Positions 31,361 through 41,545 of a stretch of DNA of 64,000 bases are shown one piece after another. A model generated the notes under the pieces. The model did not search any database. It was given only the letters and a program-made list of their open reading frames with translations, and was not told the origin of the DNA. The stretch is from contig RPFO01000027.1 in NCBI GenBank assembly GCA_009746045.1, positions 4,774,177 through 4,838,176 of the forward strand. The letters run 5' to 3'. The stretch's first letter is position 1. Every line of letters begins with the position of its first letter. Source of the stretch: Mesostigma viride (taxonomy: Eukaryota; Streptophyta; Mesostigmatophyceae; Mesostigmatales; Mesostigmataceae). The translations under genes were made by a program, and so were the position numbers.

Positions 31361-32290
31361 TTAAATTAAAAAATTAAATTATAACATGTCTCCGTTGGGA
31401 GATCATGTAGCACATATTCCAGGTTGGATGGGTGGTGTGGAGGAAGCCGCGTAATCGAACTAACCTAACTCTAAGCTACATCTAGTCCAGAAAAGCCTAT
31501 CTACGCTACTCATCAAAACGGCTCCTCCTTTTGGGGGGAGGCGGCTTGCCCACAGGGGCTGGCGTGTGCGCCTTGACAATCTTCTTCCACCGCGTCTTGT
31601 CCTGCATGGCAGTCCAAAGACGGGAGAGAGAGTGGATGCGGTACTCAAACTGGGCTGGGACCACTAGGTCGTCCAGCAACATCTGGGTATAGGTCATGGC
31701 ATGTTTCCCTACCTTTTTAGGAATGTTCTTGGGGCCAGGCCAGGTCAAAATATGCCGCCCTGGTTGGCCGAGCCGCTGGGGACCGGCCAGACCAAGGGCG
31801 GTGTCGACCTGGCTGGTGCGAGCAAGATGTCCTACAAATGCTATCATACGCTGCCTAATCTCATCCGAAATACGAGGCATACCGTGATACAAAGACTCTA
31901 ATGACCTACGCTGAGAAAACCCGACATTCAGGACCTGTCGGAGCATCCGGGTTACCGTGCCGTCTAGCTTGGCTGCCAGTGTTGCCGTGAGTGTCCATGC
32001 CTCGGCGCCATACGTGAGCACCGTGAGGACGAGGACCTTGAAGAGCATGCGCTTGCGGTGCTCGTCCAGGCCCTTGGAGCGCCAGTAGGTGGTGAGCGAA
32101 CGGAGCTTGGCCCAGGAAAGGCCGATGCGGGTGTCCACATCGTCGGCAGTGTCAGGAAGCCAACTCCCCAACAGCTTGAAGCGGTCGCGGAACGGGACCT
32201 CCGTCCCGTCGAGCAGGCGTGCCAGCGGTGGACGGCTGGAGGCCCCAATCACCATCGCCTCAGTTTTGACACTAATCTCCAACCCCATAA
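31361..32290 (-). mobile_element. LINE-C copy 1, 5-prime truncated
   Basis: Contains the C-terminal part of ORF2 (31506-32288) and a 3-prime UTR. The UTR ends with a hairpin (ATGATCTCC, loop AAC, GGAGACATG) and an (AATTT)n tail on the minus strand. Truncation occurs at the GLEISVKTEAMV codons. Confidence 0.8.
31506..32288 (-). pseudogene. C-terminal part of LINE-C ORF2
   Basis: A single open frame of 260 codons from just after the RT catalytic centre: GLEISVKTEAMVIG, PFRDRFKLLGSWLPD, LTVLTYGAEAWTL, GHLARTSQVDTALGL, then a basic tail KPPPPKRRSRFDE. No RT catalytic motif or endonuclease is included. The matching part of copy 2 (32776-33644) is closely similar but broken. Confidence 0.8.
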
Positions 32291-32360
32291 CCCATAACCC
32301 CTATATAACGTGCTCATATATGTGTGTGGGTTACGCGCATGAAAACAGTTGTCTATGACA

Positions 32361-32640
32361 TTAATTAATTAATTAATTAGAAACATAACTCCGTTGGGAG
32401 TACATGTAGCACATATCCCTGAGAGGGGGCATATGGCTTTTAATACATTCTGGGCTACTTCCTGCAAGGGTGGGAATGTAAGCAACACTTGCTCTAGGTG
32501 CACCAAGGCACCTGCACCCTCATGATCTTCACACTATGCCCAGCTAAGGGGGAGTATGTCATGGGGGGGAAGATCATCATGGCTATACAAGGGCTAGGGC
32601 ATGGCTTCTCGACAGAGAGCATCTCTCTGCACTGCATTAA
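32361..32640 (-). mobile_element. SINE-like element D, copy 1
   Basis: Noncoding, about 265 bp on the minus strand. It runs from GCAGTGCAGAGAGATGCTCT through GAGAAGCCATGCCC to the hairpin CTCCCAACGGAG (32389-32400) and a TTAATTAA tail. Two further copies are at 51850-52020 and 58971-59400. It lies exactly between the two LINE-C copies. Confidence 0.65.
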
Positions 32641-32775
32641 AAAAATTAAATTAAATTATAACATGCCTCCGTGGGGGGGTCATGTACATAGCACATATTC
32701 CATGATGGATGGGGTGGAGGAAGCCGCGTGATCGAACTATCCTAACTCTAAACTATCTAGAAAATCCTAACTACA

Positions 32776-33644
32776 CTACTCATCAAAACGCCTCCTCCGC
32801 TTGGGGGGAGGTGGCTTGCCCACAGGGTCGGGCGTGTGTGCCTTGACAATCTTCTTCCACCGCGTCTTGTCCTGCATGGCAGTCCAAAGACGGGAGAGAG
32901 AGTGGATGCGGTGCTCAAACTGGGCTGGGACCACTAGGTCGTCCAGCAACATCTGAACGTAGTTCGTGACAGGTTTCCCTACCCTTTTGGGAATGTCCTC
33001 GGGGCCAGGCCAGGTCAGAATGTGCCGCCCTGGCTGGCCAAGCCGCTGGGGGCCGGCCAGACCAAGGGTGGTGTCGACCTGGCTGGTGCGGGCAAGGTGT
33101 CCTACAAACGCTATCCTACGCTGCCTAATCTCGTCCGAAACACGAGGCATGCCATGATACAAAGACTCTGATGACGGACGCTCGGAAAAACCTACGTTAA
33201 GGACCTGTCGGAGCATCCTGTAAACCGTGCCGTCTATAGCCTAGCTGCCAGTTTGGGTGGGAGGCTCCACGCCTCGGCGCCATACGTGAGCACCGTGAGG
33301 ACGAGGACCTTGAAGAGCATGCGTTTGCGGTGCCCGCCCAGGCCCTTCGAGCGCCAGTAGGACGTGAGCGAACGGAGCTTGGCCCAGGCAAGGCCGATGC
33401 GGGTGTCCCCATCGTCGGCGGTGTCAGGAAGCCAGCTCCCCAACAGCTTGAAGCGGTCGCGGAACGGGACCTCCGTCCCGTCGAGCAGGCGCGGCAGCGG
33501 TGGTTTACTGGAGGCCCCAATCACCATCGCCTCGGTTTCGACACTAATCTCCAGCCCCACCGCCCGCGCCTCCAGGCCCAGGCAGTCCAGCCAGGTCTGA
33601 ATGTGCTCGGGGCTCTCGATGAGGGCCGGTGGTATGATCCGCAT
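32776..33644 (-). pseudogene. LINE-C copy 2, ORF2 C-terminal pieces
   Basis: Frames at 33644-33234 (ALIESPEHIQTWLDCLGLEA, KLLGSWLPDTADD, LTYGAEAWSL) and 33216-32776 (MLRQVLNVGFSERPSSESLY, GHLARTSQVDTTLGL, KPPPPKRRRRFDE). They are separated by a frameshift near 33225 and match the unbroken frame of copy 1. Confidence 0.8.
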
Positions 33645-34770
33645 AAATCAGGTCGGCAAGGCGGTAACCAGGTCCGGCTAACCCCGCCGTGCTCTTTCAC
33701 GTTAAGGATGTCCAAGCCTCAGGCTCGAACCCCTTAAGAGCAGCAGTAAAGCGCGCACGTGCCCGGCGCATGACGTGATCCACGACAATAATGAACAGGT
33801 ATGGGGACAGGACACAACCTTGCCACACCCCGTGGTGAAGGGGGAATGGTGGGGTGGTGCCTTCCGCAGTCCGCACTACTGCCTGTGAGCCCTCATACAG
33901 TCGGCGAATGGCAGCAATAAACGCAGGTGGCACCCGATCCGAAGCTAGGATCATTGGCCCAAAGAGCCTCCCAGAGAGCCGTGTCAAAGGCTTTGATATA
34001 GTCAACAAAAATGAAGACCAGCGGCAAACTGTCAGGGGGAAGGCGACGCACCTCCTCCATCAATCGGCGCGCGACAAACACAGCCATGACAGTGTTACGA
34101 CCACGACGGAAACCCATCTGAGACTCACCCAGGTGTGGGTCCAGCGCGGCGCGGAGCCTGTGCAGCATCATGCGCATGAAGACCTTCAGCGCGGCGCTCT
34201 GGAGGCAGACACCCCGGGAGTTACCGGGGTCAGCAGCAGAGCCCTTCTTGTACAGCATGACGCGGATGGCCGTCTGCCACTCAGCAGGCGGAGGCTCGTC
34301 AGAGAGCAGGACACGGTTGCAGAACGCCAGCAGAAGATCCCTAACCGCCGGATCAGGGGTCTTCAGCAGCTCAGCAGAAAGGTGCATGGTCGGCACCGAC
34401 CGCCGCATCGTACCGCAGCTAGGCGAGCAAGGGCGCCGTCCAATTCCTTCAAAGTGAAGGGGGGGACGACGTCGTCAGTGGCAAGGCAGCCCTCCTGCAA
34501 GGCGGGGACTTGGTAGTCCGCGGCCGAGGAGGGGGGCGCTGGCGGTGGCGGGGGTCCGGCGACCCCGAGGCGGGCGGCCGTCTCGGGGTGAAGCGGCGGG
34601 GGGGGGGCGCGAGCCCCACCGGTCAAGGAAACATTGTGGGCCAACCAGCGGTCAAGGCTGACCGGCGCCGTGCCGTCCCCCGTGTGCTCCACCGGGGTGC
34701 GCTGCCGCCGGCCGCCGAGCCGGTCGAGGTGGTACCACATGTCCTTGCCCTGTTTGCGAGCCTGGCAGTG
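33620..34770 (-). pseudogene. LINE-C copy 2, reverse transcriptase region, frameshifted
   Basis: In order: PPFTLKELDGALARLAAV (N-terminal RT motif), AEWQTAIRVMLYKKGSAADP, MGFRRGRNTVMAVFVARRL, VFIFVDYIKAFDTALWEALW (motif A, catalytic Asp), HHGVWQGCVLSPYLF (motif B), then a catalytic loop that reads YADH instead of YADD. The frame changes near 34400, 33950 and again immediately after YADH. With one catalytic Asp lost the enzyme cannot be active. A Pro-rich segment (APPPPLHPETAARLGVAGPP) precedes the first motif. Confidence 0.8.
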
Positions 34771-34973
34771 TCGCGTTTGCGTGCCATTATATCCTAGCCT
34801 ATCACTTGGAATGCATATCCATAGCAATAGAGTACTCATGTGTGTGATCCACTATATTCAAATGATCACGGACGTGACAGCTGTCGCGTTTGCGTGCCAT
34901 TATATCCTAGCCTATCACTTGGAATGCATATCCATAGCAATAGAGTACTCATGTGTGTGATCGACTATATTCC
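34769..34973 (+). repeat. 113-bp tandem duplication
   Basis: TGTCGCGTTTGCGTGCC through GTGTGATC(C/G)ACTATATTC is present at 34769-34858 and again from 34882. The block AATGATCACGGACGTGACAG (34861-34880) lies between them and recurs at 36332-36351, at the other edge of the foreign segment in LINE-C. Confidence 0.8.
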
Positions 34974-36331
34974 CCCCCCACTTTTTAGCTCGAAAAAAGG
35001 GGAAGAGCCAAAAAGTAAAAAAAAAGAGGATCACATAGGGAAAAAAAATTCCCACGGCAGGACCACACATGCTTTTCAAATAGGCTAAGCAATAACCTCG
35101 ATCTTCAGTGCTTTTCAAGGATAAGCATAATCCTCTTCATGGCTTTTTCAAGGATAAGCCTAATCCGCTTCATAGCTTTTTACAGGATAAAAAATTGTGC
35201 CACATCCTCTTCCAAGTGCTCGACCCTGCAAGCACCTTGGGTATACCTCCGGCTCGGGCTGGCCGAACTGAACCCGCCAAGGGTTGTTCGCTCGTTAAAA
35301 TCCTGTGAGATGCAGGTCACGGACATACTTGGCCGCCGACCTCATGACAGGCAATTCCGTACGTAGCCAGCCAGGTGTAGAATAAAACCATGATGCTTTA
35401 TATATTTGGAAAGCAACCAAACCATTCACATTTAATTTCAAAAGACATCGACAAGAATACAAGTGTTGTCTAGTCGTATAATGTCGTACTTGTGCGTCAC
35501 TGTCCAAATAAGGCTAAGCGGTTCTTGATAACCTAGCAGGCCTCGGGTGACGCCACACTGCTCCGCTTGGCTTACGGCTGGCAGTGTCCTTTAGCGCCCC
35601 CTATCCTGTCTACCTATCCCGCTTACCCCAGCTATGGCTCACTGGCCAACGACGACCGGGTTCCTTCCCGAGTCTCGCCCACAATACACACATCATCTTG
35701 ACGAAACCAAACAGTTATCACTTCCGTCAACCAATCTCATGACAATTACTCATTGCAACCACTCTCGGGGGCTGCTCCGGATTGTTCCACTATTAAACCC
35801 CTTGACGACAACACCAAGTTGTGAGGGAGAGTAACGAGCGAACAACGACCACCATGGCCGCTGCTGTGCTCCTAAATACCTCCAAAAATCCCGGCCTCCA
35901 TGCGCTGTCGCATTTGCCAGCAAGCCGCCTGACGTGCAGTTAGACTGCCATGCAGCAAAATGCAGAGCAAGTCTGTTCGACAGCCACGTGCGAGCCAGCA
36001 CACCGCACACTTCGATCTGCGTATCTAGCTTTGTCCAATGGACTGAACATCATTCCGTCTGGACAATACAACAGATTCGTAACTGCCACTGAAATGTCAC
36101 GCACCGGAATATTGCGCAAGCCACCAAGGCTTTGCGCCCCAATTAAAGTCTTGCGCCTAAACCTAAGTCAGGTCACCTAAGACTGTCACTCTAGAAATTC
36201 AGGCCTTTCCGGCGCGGCGCTCCACACCGGCCCAAGGAACAAAGCCTGCGGCCTACTGAATCGGAACCAACCAAACGTCGGTAACGATTCCGATTACGGC
36301 AACCGCGTAACTTCTTGAGTGTACGGACGTA
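34881..36331. other. segment interrupting LINE-C, no gene recognised
   Basis: About 1.45 kb between two copies of AATGATCACGGACGTGACAG. It carries a roughly 33-bp repeat in three copies at 35105-35190 (CTTTTTCAAGGATAAGCC type). No coding frame is convincing. The 20-bp direct repeats could be a long TSD or a by-product of the neighbouring 113-bp duplication. Confidence 0.5.
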
Positions 36332-36359
36332 AATGATCACGGACGTGACAGCAGGCCTT

Positions 36360-37480
36360 GGCATCCGCGATGCACTGGGCCGCCTCCGCGTCCTGAGCGT
36401 GCTCGTAGGCCTCCACAAGGGCGGCCTTGAGCAATCAGTGGTTTCTGCAGCGGGTCCCGGTAACGCTTGAGGCGGTGCCGGGCGGCCAAGACCTTGGGGT
36501 CCTAGCTGGCGGTAGAGCGGGCCGGGGCGGCGGCGGGGCATGACCGGCAGGTGCCGGGCCGCCAGCAACGGGGCACGGGCCGCAAAGCCCGCAAAAATGG
36601 CGGCGTTGGGGGCACCCTTGTCCAGCTCGTCGACGTCCGCCCGGGCGTCCAGGGCCGACAGGTACTCCTGGCGGCACCGGTTCCGCTCGTGCTCGGCGTC
36701 CGTCCAGTCCTCAGGATCTCCCCGGACCGGGCGTAGAGCAGACCAGTCAGGGCGGACCAATGCGGCGCGGCGCGCGGGGACGTGGAACCGGAGCCGAATG
36801 GTCGCGCGCACCAACCGGTGGTCAGAGCACACCGTGGGCGTGTCAAACACTCGGGCGTCCAGAACCGAGGTGCACCTGGGCTGCCGTACCACCACGTAGT
36901 CCAGACAGGCCTGACGGCCGTTAGGGCCACGAAAAGTGACCAAGTCCTGTGAGGGACGTTGGAATTGGCAGTTGACAGCAACCATCCCGCTATCCCGCAA
37001 AAAGGCAGAGAAAAGGGGAGTGTTGGCGTTAGCTTCCGTGTCAGCAGGCGCAAAGCGACTGCCAGCAGTGCCCACGGGGAGCGTAGCATGGGCGTCGAGC
37101 AGCATAACCAAAAAGTGGCGGGCCGGGGTGACCCCCTCAAGGCTATGCAAAGACTCGAAGAACTCTTGGCGCTCCGACTCAGGTAGACCACTATGGGGTG
37201 CATAGCCCACTCCCACCGTGAGGTGGTGCTTAGACCGCCCCTCGACGGAGGTGAAATGTGCTACCATAAGGCGTGGTGTTAGGAATTTAAGCGTACTGAG
37301 GCTAGCAACTGCCAACGGCGAACACAAAAGACCAACACCACCTTGGCCTGGCGTCCCACTTCCAGCGAAGTAGAAACGCCAACCGCCTGCAAGGCGGTTA
37401 GTGCTCACCGTGCCAAATGGCACCTGGCGACGGTGTTCCTGGACGCCTAGAATCATAGATACTGCACTGCATAATAGCAT
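36360..37480 (-). pseudogene. APE-type endonuclease domain of LINE-C
   Basis: The frame 37480-36191 carries endonuclease/exonuclease/phosphatase motifs in order: LGVQEHR (Glu of the active site), GQGGVGLL, VGVGYAPHSG, MLLDAHAT (in place of GDFNA), GRQACLDYVVV and CSDHRLV (catalytic Asp-His). In LINEs this domain nicks target DNA. About 30 N-terminal residues before the QE motif, including the usual WN strand, are missing: the ORF starts only 12 codons before QEHR, next to the noncoding module at 37481-37640. The C-terminal part is Arg/Pro-rich linker that loses frame near 36350. Confidence 0.8.
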
Positions 37481-37640
37481 GGCTAAATTCTTAATGCGAC
37501 ATCCATGGGGGTCCCATTATAGGCAGGGCGTGGCTAAATTCTGAAGGCATCATCCATGGGGGCCATTATGGGCGCACATGTGCGTGGGGCGCACTTGCAA
37601 AGGCTAAGCCTGACTAATCTACACTACTGGTATATATTCC
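37481..37640 (-). repeat. 5-prime noncoding module shared with element D
   Basis: On the minus strand: CCAGTAGTGTAGATTAGTCA, GCCCATAATGGCCCCCATGG, then ATTTAGCC, a second CCCCCATGGATGT block and GCATTAAGAATTTAGC. It contains a tandem duplication of about 49 bp. The same module starts element D at 58971. Confidence 0.75.
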
Positions 37641-37928
37641 CTATTCTGAGGTGGCAGGGCCGGGGGCCTGCCAGGGCTTGTGGTCAACGTAAATTATATC
37701 AGCATGTGCGTCGTAGAAAGACGAAGCGATTGTGATATTCACGGCTAAATTCGGTGCTCAAACGTGAAAGTTATGAGCTCCGACAGCCATGGCTACCTCG
37801 TTGCCGGAATTTCGCGTGCTGGACCATCTATGACATGCAACATGATAATGCATTATAGCAAGCTATAAAAGGCTGCCAAAAGTGCTGGAATACAAACACG
37901 TTGCCTACCTGCACTAACGGAATGCCAT

Positions 37929-39889
37929 TAATTAATTAATTAATTAATTAATTAATTAATTAATTAATTAATAGACACGTGACTGCGTCACGTGAGCATA
38001 AGTCCTCAGTGGGAGGGGAACATGGGATGGAATGGATGGTATAAGCTATCTAGGTCCTAGTTACAGGGGTGTGGGCAGTGAACGCCAATACGCCGTATAA
38101 TACGGTAAATACGCCGTATTATACAATACGGCGGGGTTTGGCGTACTAACGTACTAGAAATACGGCGTATTGCATTCTCAACGCCAATACGGCGCATAAT
38201 ACGTATTTTTCGCGTATTATACGGCGCCCGGCTCCGGAATTTGGCGCCAGAGCTAGTTTTGGCGTTGCTGACCTAGGCAGGTACGCAGCCTGAACCGTAC
38301 TTGGGGAGTACGGGCCTACGGTTGGTCCCGCTTGTCATCTCTGCCAGTTGACGGCGTGGGTAAACGATGGCAAAACGAGACCGACTTGCATAAATATGAT
38401 AGTTGACCTCCGCGGCCATGGAGGTGCAGAAATCTGACTGGTATGGGAGCATGGCTTGACATTTTGAACTGCAATTTTGCAGGCATGATCCATAGGTCCT
38501 AAACAGCGTATATCATTGGCAGGCAACGCCTGGGTGTGCGCAGATATGTCTCGACCCTATGCTCGGTGCAGCAACCTCGTTTGATCAGCGACCAGGTCGG
38601 TCGCCGTGCATGTGCTAACTGTTACTAGGCGGGAAATAAGTCGATACGTTTGTACGCGGATAGATGTGTAAAATATATTGCTGACATGTTTTATTGGCGA
38701 CGACGGCCAGGAAAGCGGCTCGCAGCTACATCGATGAGGTGGGCATCCGGCTAGCTCCAGCAAGGAAGGTAATTAATCTGCGGTTTTGATCTGGTATGTG
38801 CTATCCTGTTCACGTTTTATTGCATACTGTATCAAGGTTTTGGGTCGAATCGTATACCTATCAATAAGTTCATGGTTGTAATAAGGAATTAGTTCAATTA
38901 GCAATCTATATACCATGCAGTGGATGAGTATCACACTTCATGACCTTTATGTAAACAACAAACTGTCGACACCCCCTAGGGCTCCCCCAGAATAGATTCT
39001 AGCCAGCTGTCTAGAAGAGGGCAATCGACATAGCTTTTACATTATAGCATGACTTGCCATGTATTTCTCGAGCATAGTATACTGATCTAGCCCCAACGGC
39101 TTAGAGTAGCCCCAACGGTTTAGAGTGGCATGAACGCAATCACATTAGCCCAGCCATGGCTCAGCGTGGCCATTTGCTTATGCCTTAGCAGACGCCCGTT
39201 GAGCCCACTTCACCTTTCTTGTACAGCATCAGCTATGCTTCAGCCTACCTCTGGTATCGTTAATAATGGTTGTCCCACAGTGATGCGCCCCGGCCCCGTG
39301 ATGTGGATAGAGCGCTCGATGTGGCCTGCCCACCGACTGGTGGGCGGTGGCAGTGAGAGAAGCTAGGGCGCCCTCCCTCCCTCTCATTGTGTACAGGGGT
39401 TGAAGGTTCCTCTACTTTGTATTGGCACCCACGTGACGCAGTCACGTGATAATTAACTAATTAATTAATTAATTACACTTCATACAATTGATGAGACAAC
39501 CAAGTGAGTGTCAAACGGCTACCGGCGACCTCTACGTGCATTGTATTGTTTTTCATCAAGATTGAGACATTAGCTAGAGTTTTTGAGAGGCACGCCCATG
39601 GGATAAACACCTTAGAATATTTTATCCTAATTGAAAATCCACTTTTCCGGTCAAAAAACCACTTTTTTTTTTTTGGCGTATAATACGCGTATAATACGCG
39701 TATAATACGGCAATACGCAATACGCCGAGGTTTTGCCGTATTGCCGTATTGCCGTACTGGCTCACACTGGGTGTGGGCACCGCGGTCCGAATCGCTATGA
39801 ATGCCATACTTGGTCACACGCGGAGCCCCCACAGGCTTGGGGGTGGTCTCCTTCATCACTACTTGCCATCTATCCTTGCGTCCTACCTG
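37929..39889 (-). mobile_element. LINE-B copy split by another insertion
   Basis: A (TTAA)n tail (37929-37971) and the CACGTGACTGCGTCACGTG hairpin, followed by 3-prime UTR to 38077. The copy resumes at 39769 with GGGTGTGGGCACCGCGG and ends truncated near 39889 (CTATCCTTGCG). Confidence 0.8.
38067..39779. mobile_element. element with TACGGCGTA-rich ends, 11-bp TSD
   Basis: GGGTGTGGGCA at 38067-38077 and 39769-39779 flank a 1691-bp insert. Both ends of the insert are built from ATACGCCGTAT/ATACGGCGTAT words. The outermost bases (GTGAACGCCAATACG on the left; AGTGTGAGCCAGTACG read inward from the right) are only partly matched. No ORF of note lies inside. A solitary LINE-B tail (CACGTGACGCAGTCACGTG plus TTAATT, about 39432-39475) is embedded. 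An 11-bp TSD is in the range of Mutator-like elements. Confidence 0.7.
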
Positions 39890-40470
39890 GCCCGGGCTGG
39901 CCGACGTTGGCATGGACGACTGTCAAGAAAGAGTTCATCTCGCTTGGGAACCCTTCACTTCTGGTTGGCGTTCCTGCACTGCAGGCAGGCTGCAGTCTCA
40001 GACTACCGCTGCATTTTTTTGTCTGCAACGAGCCACGAGCCACGAGGTAGCCATGGCTGACGGCGGAGCTCATAACTTTCACGTTTGAGCACCGAATTTA
40101 GCCGTGAATATCACTATGGCTTCGTCTTTCTAAGACGCACATGCTGATATAATTTTCCGAATCTAAAACGCAATACATGACGAGCAAACGCCTGTCGACG
40201 CAACGCAGTTTGGCGGATGCGCTCGCCCATGAAAATGCGGCAGCTGCGGCTGCAGCTTTGCCTGGCAGCTCCGGCAGGCAGCGGTGACACTAGTCGTGCA
40301 CTGGTGATCGCCCAGCAACCTCCCGGGCTCCATGCCTCGCCATCGGCATCGCCAGTCTGACCCTAAACGCGCCCGCTCCGCCGACAAAACAGGAAGGTCT
40401 TCACGCCCCTCGGAACCGCGCTGTCGGCCGGCTCCAACCTTTCCAGGTCAATGATCACGACTGGACCAAC

Positions 40471-41284
40471 ATGTCTCCGGCCGATGCTCTGCACTGCATC
40501 TTCTTCGGGGACTACGCCTCGCTTTACGACCTGTGCCTCCATCTCCACGACAACAATCGCCTCCTCCTCCCGGACGGCCGCAGATGGAACGACATCCGCC
40601 TGCTGTTCGGGTGCGCTCGCCCTCAAATCCAGCATACCATCCTCAACTCCCTTCTCCAGCGCTCTGACGGCGAGATCTGGGCTCCATCCATCTCCGCCCC
40701 CGCCCTCCGTTCCATCCTCACGGAAGCCTTTCAGCAGCACGTGACCCCCCTTGCTGCTGACGTCGCAGCAATGGGTGGTCCGCTGGCTGCTGAACTTCCT
40801 CACCTCACCGCCACCTCCACTGCCATTTCCGCCTCCACTGCCGAGATCAAAGCCCAGCTCCTCGACCTCGACCAACGGCGGCCTTCAAGCCACCGCCAAC
40901 GCCCTCAATTGAGAGCTTGCATGACACCGCCGGCCTCACCGCCCAAGCGGTGAAGGACATCGCCGCCCAGCCGGCGCCTGCTGGCCTGGCCGGCGATGCT
41001 CCCTCCACCTGGGCGGATTTGCTTAAGCAGCACACCACCTCCACCATCTCGGCACAACTCCAGCAACAAGCCCTCGACCTTCGCGAGGAAGCCGACATCG
41101 CCCGGCGCAGCCACAATGTCATCGTCAAGCACTTCGACCAGCCGGCAGGTGAGACCTCCACGAGCCGGCCTTCTTGAGGCATTTAAGCGCGCCATTTTTG
41201 CCCCCATGTTACTCACTGGTGAGCTGGACATGTCGGCTGTCCGCCTCCCCCGCGCGCGGGGGATCGATCGATCGATCCACCGGT
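40471..41284 (+). pseudogene. L1-like LINE ORF1, N-terminal part
   Basis: The frame begins MSPADALHCIFFGDYASLYD (it may extend upstream in frame) and covers GRRWNDIRLLFGCARPQI and HLTATSTAISASTAEIKAQL. It then shifts to the frame reading PTPSIESLHDTAGLTAQAV and LREEADIARRSHNVIVKHFD, and shifts back to LLEAFKRAIFAPMLLTGELD and MSAVRLPRAR. A helical, coiled-coil-prone middle followed by an RRM-like segment is the usual ORF1 layout. It stops at 41284, where the 12.3-kb element begins, and the remainder is at 53599. A good donor-like CAG|GTGAGA sits at about 41146, so an intron is an alternative to the second frameshift. Confidence 0.65.
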
Positions 41285-41545
41285 AAGGGGTCTGTGACAT
41301 TTTGTGATATTTTTTTATCACAAAATGTCACTTTTGTGACATTTTGTGATAAAAAAATGATAAAACGTGACAAAATGTGACAAAATGTGATAAAACTGTG
41401 ACAAATTGTGATCGAGACATGTCATGATTGTGACAAAACGTGACAAACGTGATAAAACCAGCATATTTTGTGATAACGTCACTATCACAAAATGTCAAAG
41501 TGTCACAAAATGTCACAAACCCACAGAAAAACAAAATGTGACAAG
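41285..41545 (+). repeat. left TIR of the 12.3-kb element
   Basis: About 20 words of TGTGACA/TGTGATA type and their complements, in mixed orientation and separated by AAAA or TTTT. 41546-45340 holds no recognised gene, only short ORFs. Confidence 0.75.

Larger units (their letters stand above)
32641..37640 (-). mobile_element. LINE-C copy 2, long but broken
   Basis: Minus-strand order: 5-prime noncoding module (37640-37481), APE endonuclease (37480-36360), a break at 36331, an inserted or foreign segment (34881-36331), RT (about 34770-33620), ORF2 C-terminus (33644-32776), and a 3-prime UTR with a CATG/CTCC hairpin and (AATTT)n. It is related to copy 1 and to the partial RT at 59401-59601. 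Confidence 0.75.
37692..40157. mobile_element. element with inverted repeats of about 115 bp, holding nested insertions
   Basis: AAATTATATCAGCATGTGCG, TCTAGAAAGACGAAG-like, TGATATTCACGGCTAAATTC, GGTGCTCAAACGTGAAAG and TTATGAGCTCCG, then CAGCCATGGCTACCTCG, occur at 37692-37806 and as reverse complement at about 40043-40157. Between them lie unique sequence, a LINE-B copy and a further insertion. I found no TSD and no transposase. Confidence 0.6.

Noticed and set aside
41280-41540. Replication origin or centromere made of TGTGACA words
   Set aside because: The matching inverted block at 53160-53598, the CCGGT flanks and the split ORF1 explain it as a transposon end.
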